From a virus, in IMG/VR virus record IMGVR_UViG_3300010400_000012, positions 1 to 46,667 of that record: a stretch of DNA of 46,667 nucleotides; one strand, written 5' to 3'. Shown piece after piece: positions 13,606 to 21,050 of the stretch; position 1 is the stretch's first letter; each line of letters begins with the position of its first letter. A model generated the notes under the pieces. The model saw nothing but the letters and a program-made list of their open reading frames with translations. It made no database searches and was not told the origin of the DNA. The position numbers and the translations under genes are program-made.

Positions 13606-14490
13606 ATGGCGAAGGCCCCGACTGTCCTCGCACCTGGTATCTACGATCTGCCGGCGGCTGTCTATCATCAAGATCCCTGCCCGGAGCCGTCGCTCTCCTC
13701 GTCGATCGCGAAGTTGATCTGTCTCTCGTCCCCGGCGCACGCGCGCCAGGCGCATCCCCGGCTGAACCCCGCGGCCGTCGAAGAGGAGGCTGAGAAGTTC
13801 GACATCGGTACCGCCGCGCACGCCGTCCTCTTGGAAGGGACTGCGGCCGTCGAGATCGTCGACGCGAAGGACTGGCGGACCAATGCGGCAAAAGAGGCCC
13901 GCGACGCCGCGCGCTTGAAGGGCCGCACGCCGTTGCTCGCGAGAGTATGGGCGGATGTACAGGCGATGGTCACCGCCGCACGGGTGCAGCTCGATCGTCA
14001 CAAGGACGGCGGCGCGAAGATGTTCACCGCCGGGGAGCCGGAGCGCACGCTCATCTGGCAGGACGACGGCATCTGGTGCCGGGCGCGCGTCGACTGGCTG
14101 CGGCCTGACCCGGGGCCCTTCGCGCAGTGGGCGATCGACGATTACAAGTCGACGAGCGCCAGCGCGAACCCGGACGACTGGACGCGGACGATGTTCTCGA
14201 CCGGCTTCGACCTGCAGGCGGCGTGGTATCTGCGCGGGCTCAAACAGCTGACCGGTTTCGAGGGTACCTTTCGGTTCGCGGTTCAGGAAACCTATCCACC
14301 CTACGCGCTGTCTGTCATCTCGCTCAATTCCGACGCACTCATGATCGCCGAGAAGAAATGCCTGTACGCGCTCGAGGCGTGGCGTGCATCGCTCGAGGAC
14401 GGCGACTGGCCGGGCTATGCGCGGCGAACCTGCTACGCGACCGTGCCGCCGTGGCACGAGGCGTGGTGGCTCGAACGGGAGATGCAGTGA
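13606..14490 (+). CDS. RecE/exonuclease VIII-like PD-(D/E)XK exonuclease
   Basis: 294 residues. The N-terminal YHQDPCPEPSLSSSIAKLI followed by SPAHA is the signature start of the RecE C-terminal / DUF3799 family. Further on are DIGTAAHAVLLEG (conserved His), CRARVDWLR and AIDDYKSTSA (nuclease motifs about residues 160-182), then the GFDLQAAWYL helix. This enzyme degrades the 5' strand of duplex ends to leave 3' tails for annealing. It forms the recombination module with the Sak4-like ATPase at 15568 and the Cas4-like nuclease. Confidence 0.85.
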   Translation: MAKAPTVLAPGIYDLPAAVYHQDPCPEPSLSSSIAKLICLSSPAHARQAHPRLNPAAVEEEAEKFDIGTAAHAVLLEGTAAVEIVDAKDWRTNAAKEARDAARLKGRTPLLARVWADVQAMVTAARVQLDRHKDGGAKMFTAGEPERTLIWQDDGIWCRARVDWLRPDPGPFAQWAIDDYKSTSASANPDDWTRTMFSTGFDLQAAWYLRGLKQLTGFEGTFRFAVQETYPPYALSVISLNSDALMIAEKKCLYALEAWRASLEDGDWPGYARRTCYATVPPWHEAWWLEREMQ

Positions 14491-14582
14491 TGGACGACCA
14501 CCCGCAGATCCCGATGCCCGAGGTGCTCGCCGCGTTGCTCGTCGTGGCACTGATCGGCGTCCTGGCCTTCGGGAACTGCTGA
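14490..14582 (+). CDS. micro membrane protein between exonuclease and methyltransferase
   Basis: 30 residues. Start overlaps the exonuclease stop (TGATG) and its own stop overlaps the methyltransferase start (TGATG). One membrane segment (VLAALLVVALIGVLAFG) follows an acidic, Pro-containing head. Tight coupling on both sides is the main support. Confidence 0.5.
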   Translation: MDDHPQIPMPEVLAALLVVALIGVLAFGNC

Positions 14583-15568
14583 TGATCCTAGAACCAGAAA
14601 CGCCGATCGGTGGCTGGGCCGAGCATTCGTCGGGACTGATCGTGCCCGACTACGTCATCGAGCCGCCGCGTCCGATTGGGATTGACCTGTTCGCCGGATG
14701 CGGCGGCATGTCGTGCGGAATGCACCAGGGCGGCTGGCACGTCATCGCGGCGCTCGAGTTCTCCTTCGACGCGGCGGTCACCTACATGGTCAACCTCGCG
14801 CGGCCCGGTGTGCAGATTCATTTCGACAGCGCCGAGCGTCGCGAGGGGTTCGAGCGCCATCTCGAAAAACGGATGGGCCTCACGGCAGCGGAGCGGTCGC
14901 ACGGCCGGAAGAAGCGTGGCAAAAAGAAACGCAAGCACCGCAAGGTGCAGCGCGTGATCGAACCGCTGGTCGCGGGCTCTGGCTGGATCTCGTGTTTCGA
15001 CCAGTGCGACTGCCCGCCCGGGGCGCACGAGGGCATCGGCTACGACGGCAAATACAACGACTACCTCGCCGAGATCAACCAGCGCCCGGCGCACGGCCTC
15101 GGCTGCGAGCACTTCTGGATAGCGGACGCGCGCACAATCACAGGGAAGGAAATTCTCGACACGCTCGGAATGCAGCGCGGCGAGGTCGACTGCGTGTTCG
15201 GTGGTCCGCCGTGTCAGGGATTCAGCTTCTGCGGCCGCCGCAACGTCCTCGACCCGCGCAACAGTCTGGTCTTTGAATTTCTCCGGCTCGTGATCGAGAT
15301 CCATCCGAAGGCCGTCGTCTTCGAGAACGTGCCCGGCATGATGTCGATGACGACGCCAGAAGGAATTCCAGTCGTCGACGCCATGTGCCGAGTGTTGGAG
15401 GACGGCGGGTTCGGTGGCTACGACGCGCTGAGGCAATCGCTGCTCGGTGAGCCGACGAAGCGGCGTGGTGCGTTGCGCGGTCGACCGAAGCCGACGAAGG
15501 CTCTGCCCGACGACGAGGACACCGAGCCTGATCGGGAACCGTCGCTCTTCGAATGTCTGGAGGGCTGA
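14582..15568 (+). CDS. C5-cytosine DNA methyltransferase, C-terminally reduced
   Basis: 328 residues. Motif I (GIDLFAGCGGMSCGM, about 33-47), motif IV with the catalytic Cys (FGGPPCQGFSF, about 214-224) and motif VI (VFENVPGM) are intact. Between motifs I and IV is a large insertion holding a basic stretch (KKRGKKKRKHRK) and a Cys cluster (CFDQCDCPPG). The QRRxR-type motif VIII, the target-recognition domain and motifs IX-X are not found. The protein ends in an acidic tail soon after motif VI. Base transfer may therefore need a partner. Phage methyltransferases usually protect DNA from host restriction. Confidence 0.8.
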   Translation: MILEPETPIGGWAEHSSGLIVPDYVIEPPRPIGIDLFAGCGGMSCGMHQGGWHVIAALEFSFDAAVTYMVNLARPGVQIHFDSAERREGFERHLEKRMGLTAAERSHGRKKRGKKKRKHRKVQRVIEPLVAGSGWISCFDQCDCPPGAHEGIGYDGKYNDYLAEINQRPAHGLGCEHFWIADARTITGKEILDTLGMQRGEVDCVFGGPPCQGFSFCGRRNVLDPRNSLVFEFLRLVIEIHPKAVVFENVPGMMSMTTPEGIPVVDAMCRVLEDGGFGGYDALRQSLLGEPTKRRGALRGRPKPTKALPDDEDTEPDREPSLFECLEG

Positions 15569-16518
15569 TGGCGTTCATATTCCGGCCCGCCGTGCGCGAG
15601 AACATCAGCCTCTTGCTCGGCCTCTCCGGGGGCACGGGCAGCGGCAAGACCTACACCGCGATGCGCCTGGCGAAGGGCATCGCCGGCGACACGCCATTCG
15701 CGGTCATCGATACCGAGGCCGGCCGCGCGAAGCACTACGCCGAACAATTCCGATTCGACCACGGTGATCTGAAACCGCCCTTCAGGCCCGACGCCTACGC
15801 CGCAGCGATCGCTGCCGCCGATGCGGCGAAGTATCCAGTCATCGTGGTCGACAGCGCCTCGCACGAGTGGGCAGGGGAGGGCGGCATCCTCGACTGGCAA
15901 GAGGACGAACTCACGCGCATGGCCAAGGACGACTACAAGAAACGCGAGGCCTGCAAGATGGCCGCGTGGATCAAACCGAAGATGTCGCACAAGCAAATGG
16001 TGCAGCGGCTCCTGCAGGTCCGGGCCCACCTGATTCTCTGCTTCCGGGCCGAGCCGAAGATCGAGATGGTCCGCGGCGCCGACGGCAAGATGGAGATCGT
16101 CGAGAAGAAATCCCTGACCGGCCTGCACGGGTGGATTCCGATCTGTGAAAAGTCGCTGCCGTACGAGCTGAGCGCCAGCTTTCTGCTGATGGCCGACAAG
16201 CCGGGCTACCCGAACCCGATCAAACTCGAGCGCCAGCATCGCGAGCTGTTCCCACTCGACCAACCGATCACGGAGCAGTCTGGCGCGCGCCTGGCCGCCT
16301 GGGCGAAGGGCGGCGCCGCGCCGGCTGCCGAGTCACCGGCGGTCGATGAGTGGCGCACGAAGATCGCCGACGCGCGCTCGCGCGACGAGCTGCTCGCCGT
16401 CGGCCGCGAGCTGGCGAAGGCCAAGCTCCCGGCCGAGACGATGACGGCCGTCCGCGCTGCCTACGAGGCGCGCATGAAGCGCCTGAAAAGCAGCCAGCCA
16501 GCCGCGAGGACCGCGTGA
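15568..16518 (+). CDS. Sak4-like RecA-fold ATPase (single-strand annealing partner)
   Basis: 316 residues, TGATG overlap with the methyltransferase. Walker A GGTGSGKT at 21-28, DTEAGRAKHYAE after the second strand, Walker B VIVVDSASHEW near residue 90 and a CFRAEPKIE strand later. This is the AAA_24/Sak4 type found beside phage exonucleases. The C-terminal 60 residues are a separate Ala-rich helical domain (WRTKIADARSRDELLAVGRE) found in several phage recombinases. It probably loads or acts as the recombinase on resected ends. Confidence 0.8.
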   Translation: MAFIFRPAVRENISLLLGLSGGTGSGKTYTAMRLAKGIAGDTPFAVIDTEAGRAKHYAEQFRFDHGDLKPPFRPDAYAAAIAAADAAKYPVIVVDSASHEWAGEGGILDWQEDELTRMAKDDYKKREACKMAAWIKPKMSHKQMVQRLLQVRAHLILCFRAEPKIEMVRGADGKMEIVEKKSLTGLHGWIPICEKSLPYELSASFLLMADKPGYPNPIKLERQHRELFPLDQPITEQSGARLAAWAKGGAAPAAESPAVDEWRTKIADARSRDELLAVGRELAKAKLPAETMTAVRAAYEARMKRLKSSQPAARTA

Positions 16519-16670
16519 TCGCCTGGGGCATTCTCGGGGCGGTGCTCATCGTCGCCGTGATCGTGAGAGTCCTCACGGGTCGATCGAAGCCGTACGAGGG
16601 CGACAAGGTCAGCCGGCAATGGTTGATCGAGCACCACGGCACCGACGGCACACACGGACGGAGAGAGTAA
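16515..16670 (+). CDS. small single-span membrane protein
   Basis: 51 residues from a GTG overlapping the ATPase stop (GTGA). N-terminal membrane anchor (IAWGILGAVLIVAVIVRVL) followed by a charged, His-rich cytoplasmic tail (EHHGTDGTHGRRE). Third micro membrane gene in the recombination module. Confidence 0.55.
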   Translation: MIAWGILGAVLIVAVIVRVLTGRSKPYEGDKVSRQWLIEHHGTDGTHGRRE

Positions 16671-16675
16671 CCAAC

Positions 16676-17239
16676 GTGCGGATTCGCCTGCTCCATCCAG
16701 AGTTTTTCAGCGACGCCACGTTGGCCAGCTTGCCGGACTTCACCCGGCTGATTTTCGTCGGCCTCTGGCTCTTGGCGGACCGGGAAGGCCGGTTATTAGA
16801 AAACTATAAAGCGATCGACGGAGCACTGCTCCCGTTGGACCAAAGATCGTCCGCGCGGGCCATCTCCGAGCTCGCCGCGTGTGGCCGGATTCTGCGGTAC
16901 GAGACACCGGTAGGGCCAGTGATCCAAGTCGTTAACTTCTTGAAATACCAGCACATCCACCCACGCGAGAAGCCCAGTAAATTACCGGGCCCAGCCAGTG
17001 GCTCAGCCCGGAAAAATAACGGGCCCGGCCCGTCGGCTAGTACTTCTACTTCTACTTCTACTTCTAGGGCGCAGCGCGCGCCTAGTGCGCGCGCGTCGGC
17101 CCGAGATCGGGGTACTTCGAAGAGGACAGGTCCGGTCGCTCCGGGCGGACGCGCTGCACGGCGCGCCGCCTCCGCGCCGGCCGGCGGCAGTATCAGTTCA
17201 GAGCAACAGGCGTTGCTGAAGAAACACGGGCTGGACTGA
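16676..17239 (+). CDS. replication initiator-like protein (replisome organiser N-terminal domain)
   Basis: 187 residues from GTG. Residues 1-85 (RLLHPEFFSDATLASLPDFT, RLIFVGLWLLADREGRLL, ISELAACGRILRY) match the winged-helix N-terminal domain of phage replisome organisers and DnaD-like proteins. A low-complexity linker containing STSTSTST and many Ala/Arg follows, then a short C-terminal helix (SSEQQALLKKHGLD). Its DNA holds hexamer repeats and a GC palindrome, like the origin inside lambda O. The ATG of the loader-like gene overlaps its stop. Confidence 0.65.
   Translation: MRIRLLHPEFFSDATLASLPDFTRLIFVGLWLLADREGRLLENYKAIDGALLPLDQRSSARAISELAACGRILRYETPVGPVIQVVNFLKYQHIHPREKPSKLPGPASGSARKNNGPGPSASTSTSTSTSRAQRAPSARASARDRGTSKRTGPVAPGGRAARRAASAPAGGSISSEQQALLKKHGLD
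17041..17100. repeat. hexamer repeats and GC palindrome, candidate replication origin
   Basis: Four perfect tandem copies of TACTTC (17041-17064) are followed within 10 bases by an alternating GC stretch that can fold (GCGCGC ... GCGCGC, 17074-17092). The site lies in the linker region of the initiator-like gene, where lambda-type phages keep their origin iterons. The hexamer unit keeps the reading frame. Confidence 0.4.
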
Positions 17240-17826
17240 TGCACGCCGACGATCGGCCCGTGTTCGACCGCGCCTTCCGGCGCCTCACCGTCGGGTTTCG
17301 GTTGAAGCTGAAGCCCGTGCAGCAGGACGAGCTGCTGCAGATCTATTTCAAAGCGTTCGAGGCGATCGAGCTGCACGAGGTACTCGCGGCGGCGGCCGCG
17401 TGCCTGAACACCGGCAAGAAGTTTCCGACCGTTGCCGAATGGTTGAAGGCGCTCCCGGGCGCACCTGGCGGCGGCGATCCCGACTGCCGTGTGATGGGCC
17501 GCGACGAGCTCGTCGACTATCACCGCGCGGAACGCCTGCACTACCAGGACGATCCATGCGATTGCCTCATGTGCCAGGCTGCCGCGGTCACGATGCGGTC
17601 GTTGCGATTCGTGCCGGACTTCCTCGACGACGGGCGGGCGGAGCGCGCACTGGACAACGAGCGCAACCGCGTGATCGTCGTCGGCCATTGGGCGCACGGC
17701 GAGGAGCTCCGTCGCTGGTATGCCGCTCGAGCAGCGTTCTATGCGAGCGTGCCGCGATGCTCGCCGATGGCGCGCGCGGTCGCGGTGTTGGTGGGCGTTG
17801 AGCGTGAGCCAGGACAGGAGGGCTGA
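17239..17826 (+). CDS. helicase loader-like replication protein
   Basis: 195 residues. Residues 10-72 (FRRLTVGFRLKLKPVQQDEL, IYFKAFEAIELHEVLAAAAA, GKKFPTVAEWLKAL) form a helical domain resembling the N-terminus of phage helicase-loading proteins (G39P/lambda P-like context). The centre has CDCLMC, a possible zinc site, and the C-terminus is helical. It directly follows the initiator-like gene, the usual place of the loader. The assignment is by resemblance and order. Confidence 0.55.
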   Translation: MHADDRPVFDRAFRRLTVGFRLKLKPVQQDELLQIYFKAFEAIELHEVLAAAAACLNTGKKFPTVAEWLKALPGAPGGGDPDCRVMGRDELVDYHRAERLHYQDDPCDCLMCQAAAVTMRSLRFVPDFLDDGRAERALDNERNRVIVVGHWAHGEELRRWYAARAAFYASVPRCSPMARAVAVLVGVEREPGQEG

Positions 17827-18035
17827 TGCCGAAGACCAAGCGTGCCGCGAGAAAGCTCTCCGTCAACCGCGTGATTGTGAACGCCGGCGCGGCCAAGCAA
17901 GCGATCAAACTACTCCGCTGGTGGGCCGAAGACTGCAGCGACGAGCCGAGAGTCGTCGAGATGATCAAGCAATCGAAAGAATGCGCGCGCGATCTCGAGC
18001 ATAGCCTCGCCGCCGCCGCATCGAAGGAAGCCTAG
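17826..18035 (+). CDS. small hypothetical protein
   Basis: 69 residues, TGATG overlap. A basic N-terminus (PKTKRAARKLSVNRV) and two helices (AKQAIKLLRWWAEDC, VVEMIKQSKECARDLEHSL). Compact helical protein, perhaps DNA- or protein-binding. Not recognised. Confidence 0.6.
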   Translation: MPKTKRAARKLSVNRVIVNAGAAKQAIKLLRWWAEDCSDEPRVVEMIKQSKECARDLEHSLAAAASKEA

Positions 18036-18037
18036 AT

Positions 18038-18295
18038 ATGCCGATTCTGAAGATCTACCAGGATTCCCGCGCGCCTGGGACGTGTCGATCCTGCGGTGCT
18101 TCGATCGAGTGGGCTGAGCTCACGAGCGGCAAGCGGCATCCGTTCGACCGTCCCATCAGGCCCGCCAGCGTGCAGGGCGCCATCATCGGCGGGCGGGTCG
18201 TCGAGGAGGTCGACACGTCGGTGTCGTCGACGCACTTCGCCACCTGTCCGGACAGCAAGGACTGGCAGCGACGAAAGACGAAGGCGCACGCATGA
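18038..18295 (+). CDS. small zinc-binding protein
   Basis: 85 residues. CRSCGASIEWAELTSGKRHP followed by STHFATCPDS gives Cys2-His-Cys ligands, an arrangement seen in many small phage zinc proteins that precede resolvase genes. The stop overlaps the resolvase start (ATGA). Confidence 0.7.
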   Translation: MPILKIYQDSRAPGTCRSCGASIEWAELTSGKRHPFDRPIRPASVQGAIIGGRVVEEVDTSVSSTHFATCPDSKDWQRRKTKAHA

Positions 18296-18765
18296 TTTAC
18301 ATCGGCATTGACCCTGGCGTCGCCGGCGGGATCGCCGCGGTCTCTCACCACGGCGCGATCGTGTTCGCCGTGCCGATGCCGTCGTCTGAGCGCGACGTCC
18401 TGAACGTATTCGAACCGCTCGCGCCGACGGACGACTCGAAGACTCGCGCCACGCTCGAGCGCGTCTACTCGTCACCGCAGATGGGCGTTGTGTCAGCGTT
18501 CACATTCGGCAAGGGCTACGGCGCGCTACTGATGGCCCTGACCGCGGCGCGGATCCCATTCGACCAGGTCGTGCCGGCGAAATGGCAAGGCGTCATGGGC
18601 TGCCTCTCGAGAGGCGACAAGAACATCACGAAGCGTCGGGCCCAGCAGCTGTTTCCTGACTTCAAGGTGACGCACGCGATCGCCGACGCACTGCTGCTGG
18701 CGGAATACAGCCGGCGGCTCGAGGTCCGCGTGCCGCCCACCGATTTGATCGAGGCGGCGCGCTGA
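18292..18765 (+). CDS. RuvC-like Holliday junction resolvase
   Basis: 157 residues. The RNase H-fold catalytic positions are visible: Asp7 in YIGIDPGVAGG, Glu in LERVYSSPQMG (about 64), and the C-terminal His/Asp pair in THAIADALLLAEY. FTFGKGYGALLMAL and VPAKWQ complete the phage RuvC pattern. It cuts four-way junctions made by recombination or replication before packaging. It is the same length class as phage RuvC homologs. Confidence 0.85.
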   Translation: MIYIGIDPGVAGGIAAVSHHGAIVFAVPMPSSERDVLNVFEPLAPTDDSKTRATLERVYSSPQMGVVSAFTFGKGYGALLMALTAARIPFDQVVPAKWQGVMGCLSRGDKNITKRRAQQLFPDFKVTHAIADALLLAEYSRRLEVRVPPTDLIEAAR

Positions 18766-18977
18766 TGCCTGGCTTGAGACCGGCGCCACGGACGCTGATG
18801 ACGCGCGGCGACTTCACCCGATGGCTGCGGCGGAATCGGATTTCCGTCTACGTCTGGCCGTACGAGATTGCGCCGTGCAGCTGCGGCGACCACAACTGCC
18901 ACGGCTGGCGCCTGGTGCCGCGCACGCTCCGGCCGATTGCGCCGGTCACCGCTCGCGAGTCGATGGTGGCGCGGTGA
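18765..18977 (+). CDS. small Cys/His protein
   Basis: 70 residues, TGATG overlap with the resolvase. CSCGDHNCHGW is a compact Cys/His cluster in the middle, preceded by a helix (RGDFTRWLRRNRI) and followed by a basic tail. A likely zinc site. Function unknown. Confidence 0.6.
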   Translation: MPGLRPAPRTLMTRGDFTRWLRRNRISVYVWPYEIAPCSCGDHNCHGWRLVPRTLRPIAPVTARESMVAR

Positions 18978-19081
18978 TGCGCGTCGAGATCCCGATCTCG
19001 CGCTCGTCCGAGGTGATCGATGGGCGCCCGGTGTTCAGCGAGGTCGACGCGCACAGCGTCGAGATTGAGTCAGGAGGACAG

Positions 19082-19474
19082 ATGGCGAAGACGAAGAAAG
19101 CCAAATCCGCAGGCGCATCGAAGAACCGGCACAAGGTCAAGCGCGCGAAGGCCGCGGCGCCCCGGCGCGCGCGGACTCCCGCGCTGCCGGGGATGGAGGA
19201 CAGCGCTATTCAACCCCTCGAAGACGCGGCGCTGGCGTATGCCGATATCCGCGATCAGCGCATGGCGTTGAACGTCGAAGAGGTCGGTCTGAAGGCGACG
19301 CTGCTCCGGCTGATGAAGAAGTTCGGCAAGCAGACGTACCAGCGCGACGGTGTGTCGATCGAGATCGTGGCCGAGGAAGAGACGGTCAAGGTTCGCGTAA
19401 AGAAGCCCGAGGACGACAACGAGGAGGACGCGGACGTTGGCGCCGGCGGCAGTGGCGAGAGCGCAGAGGCGTGA
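19082..19474 (+). CDS. conserved phage protein with basic N-terminus
   Basis: 130 residues. ATG at 19082 has AGGAGG at ideal spacing; the same frame is open back to an ATG at 18977, which would add 35 residues and fill the 104-base gap. A Lys/Arg/Ala-rich head (KTKKAKSAGASKNRHKVKRA) precedes a helix (YADIRDQRMALNVEEVGLKA, LLRLMKKFGK) and a strand pair (GVSIEIVAEEETVKVRVKK) ending in a very acidic tail. This helix-hairpin layout is common in phage early operons. The role is unknown. Confidence 0.7.
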   Translation: MAKTKKAKSAGASKNRHKVKRAKAAAPRRARTPALPGMEDSAIQPLEDAALAYADIRDQRMALNVEEVGLKATLLRLMKKFGKQTYQRDGVSIEIVAEEETVKVRVKKPEDDNEEDADVGAGGSGESAEA

Positions 19475-19480
19475 TGGCTT

Positions 19481-19774
19481 ATGAGCGACGACGATGACCC
19501 AGACATCGACGACGACGAGCCATCGCCGCACTGGTGCCCGTATTGCGGACTACCGGATCACGTCTGTGAATGTCGAGAGTTCGACGGGCCCTATGGTGAC
19601 GAGGACGAGGATTGGGATAGCGCGTGCGCCGACTGCGGCCGCGCGGGTACCGATCACTGCATCTGCGGCGCGCCGCTCTGTCACATGTGTTTCGAAACCG
19701 GCGGCGGATTCTGTCACGACTCCGGCGACGACGAGCACTTGAAACTCTGCCAAGAGTGGATGGGCGAACCGTGA
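19481..19774 (+). CDS. acidic Cys-rich protein
   Basis: 97 residues, strongly acidic, with CPYC, CEC, CADC, CICG and CHMC: at least three zinc-binding pairs (treble-clef or ribbon type). The Asp/Glu clusters are typical of DNA-mimic-like proteins, though that is only a resemblance. It overlaps the next gene by four bases. Confidence 0.65.
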   Translation: MSDDDDPDIDDDEPSPHWCPYCGLPDHVCECREFDGPYGDEDEDWDSACADCGRAGTDHCICGAPLCHMCFETGGGFCHDSGDDEHLKLCQEWMGEP

Positions 19775-20406
19775 ACGTGCAGGCGATTTACGACGGCTCG
19801 GACGGCGAGGCTACGAAGGCGCTCTATGCACGCCTCGCCGCCATGGGTCCGGCCGGCGAGCTCGCCGTCAACCTGTTCAGGGCGCAGAAGTCATCGTCGC
19901 GCGCGAAGGTGTATCGCGGTGGCGTGCGGGGGAGAGGCAGCTACAAGGCCATGGCCTACGACAAGAAGGGCTGGGCGATGTCGAACCTCTGCGCCATCCT
20001 CGCGCAACACGCTCCAGCGCTGGGCGTGAGGTACGGGTGGCAGCACGACGACCACACGGCGGGCTACGCCTGGATCCTGTACGTCGACATCAGCACAGGA
20101 CAGGTGTCGTTCCATTCGCCCTCGCGCGGCGCCGGCCCGGACTACGTCGGCCGGTGGGACGGCGTGCTCGGCGTCTCGGCGGATCGGATTGTGCGCTGGT
20201 GCGAGGAGCTACTCGGAGTTGGTGCGCCGCCGGTACTCGAGGCGGTGGTCACTCCGCGGTGGCTGTGGTGTCGGCACTGCTGCTCTTGGTGGGCAAATCG
20301 TCGAACGTGTCCGGTGCATCCGGCGACGCCCCTCGAGGCCAAGCCCCTGCCGCCGCCGGAATTGCGACCAGGCGTCCACGCGGAATGGGACGAGCCGACA
20401 CCGTGA
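19771..20406 (+). CDS. conserved phage/genomic-island hypothetical protein with zinc tail
   Basis: 211 residues from a GTG overlapping the previous stop. Residues 15-145 match a widespread family of unknown function: LFRAQKSSSRAKVYRGG, GRGSYKAMAYDKKGWAMSNL, WILYVDISTGQVSFHS, GPDYVGRWDG and the SADRIVRW helix. An extra C-terminal CRHC...CPVH zinc-knuckle-like segment (about 173-190) and a Pro-rich tail are added here. The family is frequent beside recombination genes in prophages. Confidence 0.75.
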   Translation: MNVQAIYDGSDGEATKALYARLAAMGPAGELAVNLFRAQKSSSRAKVYRGGVRGRGSYKAMAYDKKGWAMSNLCAILAQHAPALGVRYGWQHDDHTAGYAWILYVDISTGQVSFHSPSRGAGPDYVGRWDGVLGVSADRIVRWCEELLGVGAPPVLEAVVTPRWLWCRHCCSWWANRRTCPVHPATPLEAKPLPPPELRPGVHAEWDEPTP

Positions 20407-20696
20407 ACCAAAGCATTCTGCTCGACGTCACGTTGGACGAGCTCGAGCACATCGTCCTCGGGCTCTCCATGCTGCCGGTCGCTGCCGAACTGCACCGACG
20501 CTTCGCGGCGCACCTCCACGTCGAGAGGATCTACCAACTGCCGGCGGACGTTCGGCGGGTCTGGTGGCGGTCGTTCAAGGCCGGCGACGAGCGGAGTGTG
20601 GAGTTCTACGACGAGGCGACCTGCGATCGGATCGATCGGGCGGTGATTCGGGCCATGCTCCGGCCGGCAGCTGCGCGCAGTCGAGGCTGGAGGTGA
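20403..20696 (+). CDS. hypothetical early protein
   Basis: 97 residues from a GTG (GTGA overlap). Helical N-terminus (LDVTLDELEHIVLGLSMLPV, AAELHRRFAAHLHVER), then VWWRSFKAGDERSVEFYD and a basic end. Last rightward gene before the inserted leftward pair. Not recognised. Confidence 0.6.
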   Translation: MNQSILLDVTLDELEHIVLGLSMLPVAAELHRRFAAHLHVERIYQLPADVRRVWWRSFKAGDERSVEFYDEATCDRIDRAVIRAMLRPAAARSRGWR

Positions 20697-20710
20697 GCGT
20701 GGGCGTTACG

Positions 20711-20929
20711 TCATGTGTTCTCAGTGTCCCCCGGCTTCATACCGCTCGGAGTTGGAAGGCCGACCCGCATGTTGTTCTGCTCGTTCGTGAGCTGCACGAG
20801 CGAGCTCTGAACCTGGATGAGCGACACCATGTTTTTCGAAATCGCCGCGAGCGTGGTGACGATAGCGCCCAAGTTCTCATTCATCGTACCCAGCAGGTCG
20901 ATCAGTGCCTTCTCGTTTTCTTCGGTCAT
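20711..20929 (-). CDS. leftward coiled-coil protein
   Basis: 72 residues from the ATG at 20929, with AGGAG upstream. Nearly all coiled-coil: EKALIDLLGTMNENLGAIVT, TLAAISKNMVSLIQVQ, SLVQLTNEQNN. One of two leftward genes inside the rightward early operon, so likely expressed separately. Confidence 0.7.
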   Translation of the reverse strand: MTEENEKALIDLLGTMNENLGAIVTTLAAISKNMVSLIQVQSSLVQLTNEQNNMRVGLPTPSGMKPGDTENT

Positions 20930-20973
20930 GCCTGGCTCCTGAAGCCCGCAAGCGTAGATCGGACCGAACGGCG

Positions 20974-21045
20974 ATGACAACAACACGATCGTTGCAGTTG
21001 GCGAAGGACCTGACGCTGCCGCTCGACGCGGTGACGCAGCTGACG
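20974..21045 (+). pseudogene. relic of the 5' end of a HerA-like ATPase gene
   Basis: The peptide SLQLAKDLTLPLDAVTQ read from the ATG at 20974 matches the start of the intact ATPase at 21522 (KLKLAEGLSLPLDTVTE), and is the usual N-terminus of the family. After VTQ the similarity stops and the frame runs antisense through the leftward gene at 21051-21491. It is a truncated remnant left when the leftward genes and a second ATPase allele were brought in. Confidence 0.65.
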
Positions 21046-21050
21046 AGCGA

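Noticed and set aside
14588-15436. Leftward 282-codon frame opposite the methyltransferase
   Set aside because: Antisense to a gene with intact catalytic motifs. No domain pattern in the translation.
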